A DNA stretch of 64,000 bases. Origin: Microvirga lotononidis. Its GTDB lineage: Bacteria; Pseudomonadota; Alphaproteobacteria; Rhizobiales; Beijerinckiaceae. The stretch spans positions 992,001 to 1,056,000 of the forward strand of contig NZ_CP141049.1 in the NCBI RefSeq assembly GCF_034627025.1. The letters run 5' to 3'. Position numbers and translations under genes: made by a program. Shown here piece after piece: positions 53,081-62,254 of this stretch (the stretch's first letter is position 1; every line of letters starts with the position of its first letter). The notes below the pieces were generated by a model. That model was not told where the DNA came from. It saw only the letters and a program-made list of their open reading frames with translations, and searched no databases.

Positions 53081-54433
53081 TCAGGGCGAGGCTGCTCTCG
53101 GGCCAGGCAGGAGTGTCGCCGCTATGGCGCGGAACAGGTCGGCGTCGGGACAGCCGGACGCATAGGCCAAACGGATGCGGCTGGCCGTTTCCTGCACCCG
53201 CACGGCGATCTTGAGCAGGCGCAGCCGCAGCGTGGCGAACTCCGCCCGGGCGAGATCGCGCACAGCCGGGATCGCCTCGCGCACCGTCAGCATCAGCCAG
53301 TAGGCGGCCGTGTGCAGCACCAGCCGAACCTGGTTGGCCACCGCGCGCCGGCACGAGGTCCGGTCGGAGGCGAGCTGCGCCTTGTGGAACTTGATCCAGT
53401 TCTCGGCCTGACCCCGGGCACAGTACAGGCTCTCGTAGATGACCCGTGGACTGGTGCCGATCAGGTTGGTGACCACAAACCGGATGTCGAGCCCGAGGCG
53501 GGTCGCCTCGATGCGAGCGACCACCCGGCGCTCGCCCGACCAGCTCTTGGCCCGGTGCGTCGTCTCGGCAAAGCCACGCACGACCTCGCGATCCTCGACC
53601 GCCCGCTGAGTGCGCACCGCATCCGCGGTGTCCTGCACCTTGCTTGTGAGCGGCCGGCTGCCGGCCAGTCCGAAGAGGTAGCTAACGCCGTTCTGCTCGC
53701 AGAAGTCCATGGCCTCAGGGCGGGCATAGTGACTGTCGCCCCGGATCGTGAGGCGGGTGAGAGGCCAGCGGGTGCGGATGCGCCGCACCAACCGGCGCAG
53801 ATGCGCCCGCACCTCGACGCCCGAGGGCGTCTTGCCCGGCCGCAGCACGACGGCAACCGGTCGGCCGGTGGCGCTGTCATAGACATGGATCGGCAGAAAG
53901 CAGCGCTCGTCGTAATGCGCGAACAGTGATAGTTGCTGATGGCCATGGACGACGTCGCAGGTATCGTCGATGTCCAGCACCACGCCGTCCGGCGGGGTCA
54001 CATAGCTGTCCATCCACTGGTCGACCAGAGCGTAGCTCAGGCGGATCGCATCCCGGATTGTCGGGGCATTCTCCAGACGCGAGAGGGTTGGCTGCGAGGC
54101 CAGATCCGCACCCGTCTCCGGCAAGTGCCCGCAGGCGAGCTTGAACGCCGGGTCAGCGCGCAGCGGGCCGAAGTCGTTGCAATCCTCATAGCCACACGCG
54201 ATGGCGAAGATGCGGGCGCGGAGCATGTCCGGGATCGCGTGCGTCACGCGGGTCGGATCGCGCCGATCGGGGATGATGCGCGCCAGCCGCTCGGCGATCC
54301 CGAGCCGGCGCTCGGCTTGAGCCAGGAGCATGACGCCGCCGTCCGATGACAATCGTCCAGCATCGAAAGCAGCAGTGATCTTCTTGCGGGACACGGCTGG
54401 AAACGGGAACGTGGGAAGAGTATTGTCGAGCAT
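53081..54433 (-). CDS. IS1380-family transposase 2
   Basis: 450 aa from ATG 54433. FDAGRLSSDGGVMLLAQAERRLGIAERLARII, ASQPTLSRLENAP, VVLDIDDTCDVVHGHQQLSLF (first Asp), LTIRGDSHYARPEAMDF (second Asp), ARGQAENWIKFHKAQLASDRTSCRRAVANQVRLVLHTAAYWLM (Glu). Intact. It differs clearly from IS1380 element 1, so it belongs to a different element. Ends not resolved. Confidence 0.92.
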   Translation of the reverse strand: MLDNTLPTFPFPAVSRKKITAAFDAGRLSSDGGVMLLAQAERRLGIAERLARIIPDRRDPTRVTHAIPDMLRARIFAIACGYEDCNDFGPLRADPAFKLACGHLPETGADLASQPTLSRLENAPTIRDAIRLSYALVDQWMDSYVTPPDGVVLDIDDTCDVVHGHQQLSLFAHYDERCFLPIHVYDSATGRPVAVVLRPGKTPSGVEVRAHLRRLVRRIRTRWPLTRLTIRGDSHYARPEAMDFCEQNGVSYLFGLAGSRPLTSKVQDTADAVRTQRAVEDREVVRGFAETTHRAKSWSGERRVVARIEATRLGLDIRFVVTNLIGTSPRVIYESLYCARGQAENWIKFHKAQLASDRTSCRRAVANQVRLVLHTAAYWLMLTVREAIPAVRDLARAEFATLRLRLLKIAVRVQETASRIRLAYASGCPDADLFRAIAATLLPGPRAASP

Positions 54434-54554
54434 GGCGGGTGTGGCACGGTGCAATCGGTGGCAGGGGTTGGTGTCAGCAACCAAATCCTACGCTGCTTCA
54501 AGTGCTTAAGCTACATCCGCCAGCCCTAATCCCTCTTCCGATGCATAAAAACGG

Positions 54555-54833
54555 CTAGATCCTCGGCTCAGAGGATTTGACGGGTTGGGGATGGCGGAGG
54601 AGGGGCAGGCCTTCAGGTGGGACCAACACCTCGATGCTTCGCGCCACCCCGGGCTGGCGGCGGATCAGGCCGGCCCGTTCCAAGGTCAGGATCATCTGGT
54701 GCACGGAAGGTGGCGTGACCTGGAAATGGCGCTGCATGTCGGTCTCGGCCGGAGGGCGGCCATGGACGCACGTGTAGGCATCGATGAAGGCCAGGTACTG
54801 GCCCTGCTGGTCGGTGAAGCTTTTCTCAGACAT
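54555..54833 (-). CDS. LexA-like winged-helix DNA-binding protein beside IS630
   Basis: 92 aa from ATG 54833. FTDQQGQYLAFIDAYTCVHGRPPAETDMQRHFQVTPPSVHQMILTLERAGLIRRQPGVARSIEVLVPPEGLPLL is the N-terminal winged helix of LexA without the peptidase domain. It is divergent from the IS630 transposase, 58 bp apart. Such small regulators often travel with IS630 copies, so it may control the shared promoter region; this is inference. Confidence 0.75.
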   Translation of the reverse strand: MSEKSFTDQQGQYLAFIDAYTCVHGRPPAETDMQRHFQVTPPSVHQMILTLERAGLIRRQPGVARSIEVLVPPEGLPLLRHPQPVKSSEPRI

Positions 54834-54891
54834 CCGCCACACGCTCGATTCATCGGCTGATTCATCTCGGCCTCTCACACGGGAGGCCGAG

Positions 54892-55435
54892 ATGAACATA
54901 TGCTACCGGGTTGACCTGAGCGAGACTGAACGCGCCACACTCCAGGCGATGCTCAGCGGCGGCAAGCAGGCCGCCCGCACGCTCAAGCGCGCCCAGATCC
55001 TGTTGGCGGCGGATCGTGGTGTCGCCGATGAGGACATCGCCACGAGCGTGGTGGTCGGCAGCTCGACCGTGTACCGCACTAAGCGCCGCTTCGTGGAAGG
55101 CAACCTGGAGCGGGCCCTCAGCGAGGAACCCCGTCCCGGCGCCGCCCGCAAGCTCTCAGGCCCGGAGGAGGCGCTGCTGGTGGCGACCGCCTGCGCAAAG
55201 CCGCCGGCGAGCCGGGCCCGCTGGACGCTGGAGCTCCTGGTTGGCGAGATGGTGCGGTTGACCCACCATGAGAGCCTGTCGCGCGAGACGGTGCGCCGGC
55301 GCCTCTGCGAGAACGCGCTCAAGCCGTGGCGGCAGAAGATGTGGTGCGTGCCGAAGATCGATGGCGAGTACGTGGCCCGCATGGAGGACGTGCTCGACCT
55401 CTATGCTGAGGGGCCGGATCCGATGCGGCCCGTGG
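54892..55435 (+). pseudogene. IS630-family transposase, N-terminal part (split by IS21)
   Basis: From ATG 54892 behind GGGAGG: YRVDLSETERATLQAMLSGGKQAARTLKRAQILLAADRGVADEDIATSVVVGSSTVYRTKRRFVEGNLERAL (helix-turn-helix), RARWTLELLVGEMVRLTHHESLSRETVRRRLCENALKPWRQKMWCVP, EDVLDLYAEGPDPMRPVV. Cut by IS21 element 3; continues at 58574. Confidence 0.88.
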
Positions 55436-55471
55436 TGTGCAACGACAATTTTAGTGTCCGGGTAGCGTCAA

Positions 55472-56107
55472 CTACGATGACCGGCTTTTTCGTGCGGGCT
55501 TAGGCTGGTGCAGGCGGCGCCGGACATTGGGCTTGAGGGCGTTCCTGACGTCCTTGTCGGTGAGCGCCAGATCGAACCATTCCGGGTCGAAGTGGCCACC
55601 GCACCAGATCCGGGTCTCGGTGTGCTCAAGATCGTCCGGGTCGGCCATGATGGCGAGAAAGCGCTCATAGCCACTCACGCCGCCCACATCCTCCGGAGGT
55701 CTGGCGCGGGCGCCTGCGATGCAGGTCCCGAAGCGAGGAGGCGCATCGAGAGCCAGCAGCTTCTCGATCTCAACCGTATGAAGCCAGCTGTCCCCGAAGT
55801 CATAGAGGTAGGTGAATGACGTGCCCGGCTCCCGGTCGAAGTCGCGCAACCGCACCTCTTGCTCGTCGAACACGCGCGGGTCATCCTCAAAAGCGCCGTC
55901 CTCGAGCAGCTCCGGATCGCCATAGCGCAGGCCGCCAATGCGGAACTCATGCAGGTGGTAGTCCCACCAGTTGAACGCCGCCTGGATCGCAAGATGCAGC
56001 TGTCCCAGATGCCAGGTCCACGGCACCACCAGCCGCCGCCACACGGGCGGCTCGATCTCGGCCAGGGTGATCTTGATCTGGAGCGCGTTGGGATCTTTCC
56101 AGGACAT
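55472..56107 (-). CDS. Plasmid pRiA4b ORF-3 family protein, passenger of IS21 element 3
   Basis: 211 aa from ATG 56107. LQIKITLAEIEPPVWRRLVVPWTWHLGQLHLAIQAAFNWWDYHLHEFRIGG, VRLRDFDREPGTSFTYLYDFGDSWLHTVEIEKLL, PPRFGTCIAGARARPPEDVGGVSGYERFLAIMADPDDLEH, FDPEWFDLALTDKDVRNAL: all hallmark blocks of the family (PP(V/I)WRR, Y.YDFGD.W.H, C..G....PPED.GG..GY). Biochemical function is unknown. It lies between istB and the IS21 right end, with terminal-repeat-like sequence on both sides. Confidence 0.92.
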   Translation of the reverse strand: MSWKDPNALQIKITLAEIEPPVWRRLVVPWTWHLGQLHLAIQAAFNWWDYHLHEFRIGGLRYGDPELLEDGAFEDDPRVFDEQEVRLRDFDREPGTSFTYLYDFGDSWLHTVEIEKLLALDAPPRFGTCIAGARARPPEDVGGVSGYERFLAIMADPDDLEHTETRIWCGGHFDPEWFDLALTDKDVRNALKPNVRRRLHQPKPARKSRSS

Positions 56108-56165
56108 GCCCCAGTGGACCTGTCACCGGGGGCGGCGTCAACTAGCCGGACGCGTCCGACGACAA

Positions 56166-56951
56166 CTAGACCGCGGCACTCTTAGCCTCCGTCGCGGTCC
56201 GGCGTCGATAGCTCTCGGTGTTGAGCTCCAGAATGGTGGCGTGGTGCACCAGACGATCAATCGCCGCCACCGTCATGGCGGGATCCGGGAAGATTTGATT
56301 CCAGGTGCTGAAGGGCTGATTACAGGTCGTGATCAGAGAGCGGCGCTCATAGCGCTCGGCAATCAACTCGAACAGGACGCTCGTTTCCGCCTGATCTTTG
56401 CGCACATAGCCGAGATCGTCGAGGATCAGGCAATCGAAGCGGTCGAGTTTGGTCAGGGTCGCCGGCAGGCTCAGATCACGCCGGGCGGCCTGCAGCTTCT
56501 GAACCAGATCGGTGGTGCGCGTGAACAGCACCCGCTGGCCGGCCTCGATCAGGGCGGTGCCGATCGCAGCGGCGAGGTGCGTCTTGCCGGTCCCAGAGGG
56601 GCCAAACAGCAGAATGTTGGCACCTTGGTCGAGCCAGGCATCGCCTTCCGCCAGGGCCAGGACCTGCGCCTTGCGCAGGCTCGGCACCGCGGAGAAGTCG
56701 AAGGTCGCAAAGGTCTTGCCATGGGGCAGGTCGGCCTCGGCGAGATGGCGGGCAATGCGTCGACTGTGTCGCTCATGGATCTCGTGCTCGCACAGGGCAG
56801 CAAGGAAGCGGGCCGATCCCCAGCCTTCCGCATCGGCCCGGGCGCCGATCTCCTGCCAGAGCCGCGAGATGGTCGGCAGACGCAAGGTGGTGAGCAGGAC
56901 CGGCAACTTCGCCGTGTCGACCGGCGGCGCGGCGGATGAGGATCGGGTCAT
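56166..56951 (-). CDS. istB: IS21-family ATPase helper IstB
   Basis: 261 aa from ATG 56951, overlapping the istA stop (ATGA). LPVLLTTLRLPTISRLWQEIGARADAEGWGSARFLAALCEHEI, Walker A LLFGPSGTGKTHLAAAIG, Walker B FDCLILDDLGYV, then SLITTCNQPFSTWNQIFPDPAMTVAAIDRLVHHATILEL. Intact AAA+ protein required with IstA for transposition. Confidence 0.94.
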   Translation of the reverse strand: MTRSSSAAPPVDTAKLPVLLTTLRLPTISRLWQEIGARADAEGWGSARFLAALCEHEIHERHSRRIARHLAEADLPHGKTFATFDFSAVPSLRKAQVLALAEGDAWLDQGANILLFGPSGTGKTHLAAAIGTALIEAGQRVLFTRTTDLVQKLQAARRDLSLPATLTKLDRFDCLILDDLGYVRKDQAETSVLFELIAERYERRSLITTCNQPFSTWNQIFPDPAMTVAAIDRLVHHATILELNTESYRRRTATEAKSAAV

Positions 56952-58477
56952 GGTGCGGCCCCTTCTGAAGCAGCGATGGGATCGACAGGGATCAGGCAGT
57001 CGTACACGCTCGGATCCGGCGCCCTCACATGGACAACCGGCGCCTGGACGTTCAACGGCCCGGCCACGACGGTCCGGGCTTGGTCGAGATCCGGGAGGCC
57101 GCCGCCGGCGAGAACCCTCGCGAGATGATCGGCCAGCTGGGCCTCGCAGGCGTGCGTGGCCGCCAGATGCAGCAGGCCGACATAGACCCGGCACGCCTGT
57201 CTTGGATCGAGCCTGGCATCAAGTACCTCCCAGGCCTGCCGGAAGGCGGTCTGCGGGAACAGATCCTCCCGGAAGACCGAGTGCCGAAAGGCCTGCGGCT
57301 TCTTCACGAGAGCATGGACCAGATGCCGGTAATCGACAACGCGGACACCGGGACCGCCGCGTTTGAAGTAGCGGCGCGGGACCGTCAGCACCGGGCTCAG
57401 CCCGAGATGGCAGACAAGACGGTCATCGTAGATGTGCACCTTGAGGCGACAGCCGACGAGGCGCGAGGGCACGGTGTAGAGGACGTTGCGCACCGAGATC
57501 GTGCCGGAGCGTGTGACGGTGACAGTCGCCACCGAGTAGTCGCTGGTGCGAAAGCGCGGCAAAGGAGCCAGTGCCTTGCGCTCGATGGCAAGCGCCGCCT
57601 GCACGGCTGCGTTCTTGCGCATGGCGAAGTCCTGCAGAAAAGCCTGGTACGCCTCCAGGTCGGCGAAGTCTTTCGAGCCGCGCAAGTCGAGAGCTTCGCG
57701 TAATCCGAGCTTGAGATGGCCATGGGCGGCTTCGACCGATCCATTCTCGTGGGCGATGCCGGCATTGTTGCGGGTGGGCTGCAGACCGTAATGGCTGCAG
57801 AACGCGGCATAGGCCTTAGCCTCGTCCTCGCGCTCGGCGAGGTTGCGATAGGCGGCCGAGAGCCGGTCGGTGCGATGCTCGCGCGGGACGCCGCCGAGCT
57901 GCCAGAGTGCCTCCTGTAGGCCTTCGGTGAGAGCCGTGAAGCTCTCTCCGCCGCAGATGGCTTTGATGAAGCGCCAGCCGGAATAGGCAAGCCAGAAATG
58001 GTAGAGCAGATGGGGAAAGGGTCGGCCGGCGATGGTCACGCCGAGCTTGGCGCCATTGGTAAAGTCCGAGAGAGCCTGTCGGCCGGGCGGGTGCTCCTGT
58101 CGGAAGATCAGCTCGCGCTCCGGTCCCTCGGTGGCGCGCCAATGGGCCACCCGGCGCTGCAGCGAGCGCAGGTGGCCGTCGCCATAGCGCCCAGGATGCA
58201 GCCGTTGCAACTCTTCGAGCAAAGTGGTGGCCCGGATCTGGGGCGCGGCCTCCAGCATCGGCACGAGTTCGTCGCGCCAGACTGCGGCGAACGGATCCGG
58301 ACGCGTCCGGTAGCGCCGTCCCTCGCGCTGGCTGGGAAGAACCGGGTCGGCTTCGATGCGCCGGCCGGTGCGCTCGCTGAACCCGGCCCGTGCCGCAGCG
58401 GCGGCCTGAGAATATCCGTCCTTGCGTGAACTCATGTAGCGCCTGACCTGGCGGTCGGTGACGTGAATGCCCGGCAT
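56948..58477 (-). CDS. istA: IS21-family transposase IstA
   Basis: 509 aa from ATG 58477 (MPGIHVTDRQVRRYM). Helix-turn-helix YSQAAAAARAGFSERTGRRIE, LIFRQEHPPGRQALSDFTNGAKLGVTIAG (first Asp), REHRTDRLSAAYRN (second Asp), IAHENGSVEAAHGHLKLGLREAL (Glu), C-terminal beta domain with VRNVLYTVPSRLVGCRLKVHIYDDRLVCHLG. Of the IS408/IS1162 type. Intact, with intact istB and target duplication, so probably active. Confidence 0.93.
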   Translation of the reverse strand: MPGIHVTDRQVRRYMSSRKDGYSQAAAAARAGFSERTGRRIEADPVLPSQREGRRYRTRPDPFAAVWRDELVPMLEAAPQIRATTLLEELQRLHPGRYGDGHLRSLQRRVAHWRATEGPERELIFRQEHPPGRQALSDFTNGAKLGVTIAGRPFPHLLYHFWLAYSGWRFIKAICGGESFTALTEGLQEALWQLGGVPREHRTDRLSAAYRNLAEREDEAKAYAAFCSHYGLQPTRNNAGIAHENGSVEAAHGHLKLGLREALDLRGSKDFADLEAYQAFLQDFAMRKNAAVQAALAIERKALAPLPRFRTSDYSVATVTVTRSGTISVRNVLYTVPSRLVGCRLKVHIYDDRLVCHLGLSPVLTVPRRYFKRGGPGVRVVDYRHLVHALVKKPQAFRHSVFREDLFPQTAFRQAWEVLDARLDPRQACRVYVGLLHLAATHACEAQLADHLARVLAGGGLPDLDQARTVVAGPLNVQAPVVHVRAPDPSVYDCLIPVDPIAASEGAAP

Positions 58478-58573
58478 CAACCTTCTCCCGCAATCGGGAG
58501 AAGAGTGATGCATCTCACACCAAACCGGCCATCTCTGTCGTCATCAGGCGGACATCATAGTTGGCGTCGTACA

Positions 58574-58950
58574 CCGTGGTGTGCTTCGATGAGAGCCCGA
58601 TCCAACTCATCGGCGAGACGCGTCAGCCGCTCCCGGCCATGCCCGGGCAGATTGAGCGCATTGACTACGAGTATCGCCGCTGCGGCACGGTGAACCTGTT
58701 CGTGTTCTTGGATGCGCATCACCCCTGGCGCAAAGTGAACGTCACGGATCGCCGGACGGCCAAGGACTTTGCTGGGTGCATGCGCGAGCTGGGGGATGTC
58801 GACTTTCCGCAGGCCGAGCGGATCCGGGTGGTGATGGACAATCTGTCGACGCACACGCCTGGCTCCCTCTACGAGGCTTTCCCGCCTGACGAGGCGCATC
58901 GCATCCTGAGACGGCTGGAGTTCCACTTCACCCCCAAGCACGCGAGTTGG
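58574..58950 (+). pseudogene. IS630-family transposase, DDE part without end
   Basis: VVCFDESPIQLIGETRQPLPAMPGQIERIDYEYRRCGTVNLFVFLDAHHPWRKVNVTDRRTAKDFAGCM (first Asp), ERIRVVMDNLSTHTPGSLYEAF (second Asp), FHFTPKHASWL. It continues 54892-55435. After HASWL the family sequence with the Glu is missing; about 17 foreign codons follow to a stop at 59004. Confidence 0.88.
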
Positions 58951-59210
58951 TTGGTCGGGACCGCAGTGTCTTGTGACAGCTTTGTCCATGCCATCAATTG
59001 CTGATAGGTCCGATCCCACCGGCGCTGCCCGTCCGGATGAGGCTGGCATGTCCGGTGCACCCGCCACTCCCGCATCGTTGCCTCCTGCTGCAGATCTGCT
59101 CTGCGGCACAGGGCAATTCCCTGGCTCCGGCTGGCGCAAGTGCAACGGCAACCGCCACCAACTTAACCTGAGCTGTCCGAAGCTGCTCAGGCAGAATTTG
59201 TCATTTGTGA
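58951..59210. other. Spacer with a terminator-like hairpin
   Basis: No gene recognised. CCTGAGC (59168-59174) and GCTCAGG (59186-59192) form a hairpin followed by a short T-containing stretch, a possible terminator. The IS4 fragment starts at 59211. Confidence 0.35.
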
Positions 59211-60284
59211 TTAAACCATCTCGACCTTCCAGCGCATGACGTACCAGTCGAGCATCTGGATCGCGTCGGCGCGGGAACGCACCGGCAGATCCGTGATCAG
59301 CTTCCAGTCAATCCGCGCCCGGTCTTTGGGGGTGTGACGTTCCTGCGCGTGGATCACCGTCAGGGTCAGAGCCGGATAGCGCTTCTGCTTGCCGACCGGC
59401 GGCAGAACATGGATGCGGCGATACCTGAGCTCCACCACCGCCAGGCTCACAGCGCCTTTTGGGCTGCGGACCTCGACCTGATGCCGTCCTCTGACCGTCA
59501 CCTCCTGCATCTCGTCCGCAATGGTGTGCTGGCCATCACCCGCCAGCCGATCCACGCAGGTCCGCACCAGGAAGTGCGTGCCCAAAGCCTGAGCCGTGCA
59601 GAAGAACCCGTAGATGTCGTTCTCGCGGTCGCCGATATGGATGCAGCGTTCCGGCGCGCCAAACAGCGCCACGGACTGCTTCATGCACTCGAGCCAGCGG
59701 ATGCTCTCCTTCTGGTCGATCGGCACCCGGGTCGGGTTGATCCTGCGCTTGAGTTCCTTGGTGCCTTTGAACTGAGCTCTCGTCCAGAACTTGATCGCCG
59801 ACAGCCCGAGTGGCAGCCCCTCTGCGGTTACGGCCAGGCAGGAGTGCATCAGCAGCCCGCACACCGTGTGCATCCTGTAGCGGCCTTCCTTGTCGCGCCC
59901 GCTGTTGACCCGGCAGATGGACCCAATCCGCCGGGGCTGTGCGCGCTGGTAGGGCAGTTCCGTAGTGTCCTGAATGACCAGGATCGGGCCATCGACCGCA
60001 GCAAAGCGGCTGCGGGTGGCCTGGAAGTGGCCCTGAAGGATCGCGTGCTCGGAGACTTTGGCATTGGACAGGAAGCGATAGGCTGCTTTGGTGTTGGCCC
60101 AGTCCTGGCAGGCCAGCGGAAGGCTGCCTCCGACGGCGCCGGCAATCTGGACGAGAAGCTTGCGGAGGCGCCGGCCGAGACGTTGATCGGGCAAGCTGCA
60201 GCCGGCGAGCTCCCGATCGACCCAGGCGACGACATCCGCAGCATCGTCAATGGAGTGGGGTGCCGGGAGCGAGGCCCTCGTCAT
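59211..60284 (-). pseudogene. IS4-family (Tn5-like) transposase, 3' truncated
   Basis: From ATG 60284: WVDRELAGCSLPDQRLGRRLRKLLVQIAGAVGGSLPLACQDWANTKAAYRFLSN, ILVIQDTTELPYQ (first Asp), IHIGDRENDIYGFF (second Asp), LDWYVMRWKVEMV with the Y-(2)-R-(3)-E Glu at the very end. The normal C-terminal domain (about 80 residues) is gone. Cut at 59211. Confidence 0.9.
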
Positions 60285-60429
60285 GGTGTGGCACCCGCAC
60301 AGCCGCAGCTTCGCGGGCCAGAGATCACCTGACATGATCCCGGCCTGCGGGTCTGAGCATGATTACGGGAGGGATGAGATAGAACCCAGTCCATGGGGCA
60401 CCTCTCTCCAGGGATGAGGAGCCAGACAG

Positions 60430-61104
60430 GGAATCATGCCGGTTTCAGCCAGGCAAGCGCTGCCGTTCAACGCCAGAATTGTGGGTAATTGCAAGGTGGC
60501 AGGTCCAGGTTCGTCACTATCGGCCGCTGGTCGAACGCATCATCAGACAGAGCGAGCGGCGGGTGCTGGCCGGTGAGCCGGTCCCCGCCAGCGAGAAGTT
60601 GGTGAGCCTGTTCGAAGAGCATGCCGATATCATCGTCAAAGGCAGCCGCGATACTGATATGGTCACAAACTCAACCTCACCACCGGCAGGAGTGGCATGA
60701 TCCTCGATCTGGTGATCGAAGCCGGTAACCCGGCCGACAGCGACCGCTTGCTGCCGATGCTGGCGCGCCACGTCGCCCTCTATGGCCAAGCGCCGCGGCA
60801 AGCGGCGGCCGATGGCGGCTTTGCCACACGCAACAACCTGGCCACAGCGAAGGCGTGGGGCGTCTGCGACATGGCCTTCCACAAGAAAGCCGGCCTTCGG
60901 ATCGAGGACATGGTCAGAAGCAAATGGGTTTATCGCAAGCTGCGCAACTTCCGTGCCGGCATCGAAGCCGGCATCTCATGCCTCAAGCGCGCTTACGGCT
61001 TGGCGCGTTGCACCTGGCGCGGCCTCGATCATTTCAAGGCTTATGTCTGGTCCTCGGTCGTGGCCTACAACCTCGTCCTCTTCACACGCCTCAACTCAAG
61101 CTGA
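60430..61104 (+). pseudogene. ISNCY-type transposase, 3' half, frameshifted
   Basis: VRHYRPLVERIIRQSERRVLAGEPVPASEKLVSLFEEHADIIVKGSRDTD, frame change near 60660, then YGHKLNLTTGRSGMILDLVIEAGNPADSDRLLPML, QAAADGGFATRNNL and NFRAGIEAGISCLKRAYGLARCTWRGLDHFKAYVWSSVVAYNLVLF. This is the ISNCY (ISDol1/IS1202-like) DDE domain with the last Asp and Glu. The 5' half is missing. Confidence 0.78.
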
Positions 61105-61296
61105 CGCCGATCTGCCGTTTGGAATCCGTGGTACCGGTCCAACATCGGTCTCGCGGCGTGCACTTCATCGCGCCCGTGATGCCGGTTTCGCCAAAAACGG
61201 CGCGGTCTTCGCTGTCAATGCCCCTACAATCGCTTCTCGATGAGCGTAAGTGCCTGCAAACGCCCCAAAATATGTGCGTTTGTGGACGGAAACTAG

Positions 61297-61480
61297 TCTA
61301 GGAGATCCGCCGACCGGCGGAGTGATGTCCCTTGTCGGGACGAGGCAACAGCCATCGCGTGGGCTTTGTTGCGGCCTGAGACCTGATCCTCAGGGAGCAG
61401 ATTGACCGCGTCTGCAACATAGCGAGGCTGAAGCTTCCGACCCCATCATGCGGCGGTGTCTGCCGACCGCGGAGAGAACC
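61297..61480 (+). ncRNA. Structured leader RNA upstream of bluB (unknown class)
   Basis: Four consecutive hairpins: TCCGCC-GACC-GGCGGA, GTCCC-(TTGTC)-GGGAC, GCAACAGCC paired with GGC-(TT)-TGTTGC, and CCTGAG paired with CTCAGG, followed by a purine-rich stretch GGAGCAG. Such density before an ORF suggests a riboswitch or attenuator. It does not show the cobalamin riboswitch core, although BluB is a B12 enzyme. It may instead belong to a metal-transport gene whose start codons remain at 61481. Confidence 0.4.
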
Positions 61481-61537
61481 ATGACCCGACAGGTGATATC
61501 AGCCGAACTGACGGAAAGGGCCGCTCCAAGGGCTTGA
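61481..61537 (+). CDS. 18-codon ORF between leader and bluB
   Basis: ATG 61481 behind GGAGAGAAC: MTRQVISAELTERAAPRA, stop 61535-61537. Either a leader peptide or the first codons of a gene lost by deletion. Not a family I recognise. Confidence 0.3.
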   Translation: MTRQVISAELTERAAPRA

Positions 61538-61570
61538 CCAGAATCCCCGGAGTAAGAGAACAGAGCCCGT

Positions 61571-62221
61571 ATGAGGACTGGACGTTCACCGCCTATCCCT
61601 AACTTTGCGCAGGGGTTCCGCCATCAGCTTCGCGAGCTGTTCGTCTGGCGCCGGGATGTTCGTCACTTCCGGTCAACTCCGATCTCGCCAGACGTGCTCA
61701 CGGGTCTGCTTGAACTAGCTCATCTGGCACCTTCGGTGGGCCTGAGCCAGCCCTGGCGCTTCGTTCTCGTTGAGAATCCGCAACGGCGAGCCGCTATCGT
61801 CCAGAACTTTGAGGTCTGCAACGCGCAGGCCCTGATGGATGAACCTGTGGAGCGCGCTCAGGTTTATGCCAGGCTCAAGCTGGCCGGCTTGCAGGAGGCG
61901 CCGGTTCATCTGGCCGTATTTGCCGAGGGCACCACGCTGCAAGGTCATGGCCTGGGCCGGCGCACCATGCCCGAGACTGTGCAGTATTCGGCCGTGATGG
62001 CCATCCACACCCTGTGGCTGGCGGCGCGGGTCGAGGGAATCGGGGTCGGCTGGGTGTCGATCCTGGATCCTGCCACCGTTGCCATGATCCTGGAGGTACC
62101 TTCGCACTGGACGTTTATCGGCTACCTGTGTCTGGGCTATCCTGCTCACACCGATGACACGCCGGAACTCGAACGCCAAGGCTGGCAGGCGCGGACAAAG
62201 ATGCAGCTTCTGCGGCGCTGA
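61571..62221 (+). CDS. bluB: 5,6-dimethylbenzimidazole synthase
   Basis: 216 aa from ATG 61571. Nitroreductase fold: LFVWRRDVRHFRSTPISPDVLTGLLELAHLAPSVGLSQPWRFVLVE (FMN-binding Arg-Arg-Asp...SVG.SQPWRF is the BluB signature), LAVFAEGTTLQGHGLGRRTMPETVQYSAVMAIHTLWLAARVEGIGVGWVSILDP and FIGYLCLGYPAH. BluB splits reduced FMN with oxygen to make the lower ligand of vitamin B12. It is typical of B12-making alphaproteobacteria; in Sinorhizobium it is needed for symbiosis. No other cob genes are adjacent. Confidence 0.94.
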   Translation: MRTGRSPPIPNFAQGFRHQLRELFVWRRDVRHFRSTPISPDVLTGLLELAHLAPSVGLSQPWRFVLVENPQRRAAIVQNFEVCNAQALMDEPVERAQVYARLKLAGLQEAPVHLAVFAEGTTLQGHGLGRRTMPETVQYSAVMAIHTLWLAARVEGIGVGWVSILDPATVAMILEVPSHWTFIGYLCLGYPAHTDDTPELERQGWQARTKMQLLRR

Positions 62222-62254
62222 CCCTGGTTGCCGTCTCTACGGGGTATGAGCATC

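Larger units (their letters stand above)
55436..58573 (-). mobile_element. IS21-family element 3 with passenger gene
   Basis: CCGTGG at 55430-55435 and 58574-58579 is a 6-bp target duplication in IS630. Ends begin TGTGCAACGAC (55436) and TGTACGACG (complement, 58573). Subterminal repeats: CGTCAACTACGATGACCGG near 55462, CGCCAACTATGATGTCCG on the complement near 58550-58568. A further CGTCAACTAGCCGGACG lies inside at about 56136. Genes: istA, istB and a pRiA4b ORF-3-like gene. Confidence 0.8.

Noticed and set aside
61240..61570. Cobalamin riboswitch before bluB
   Set aside because: The conserved B12-box and core are not visible; only unclassified hairpins are.
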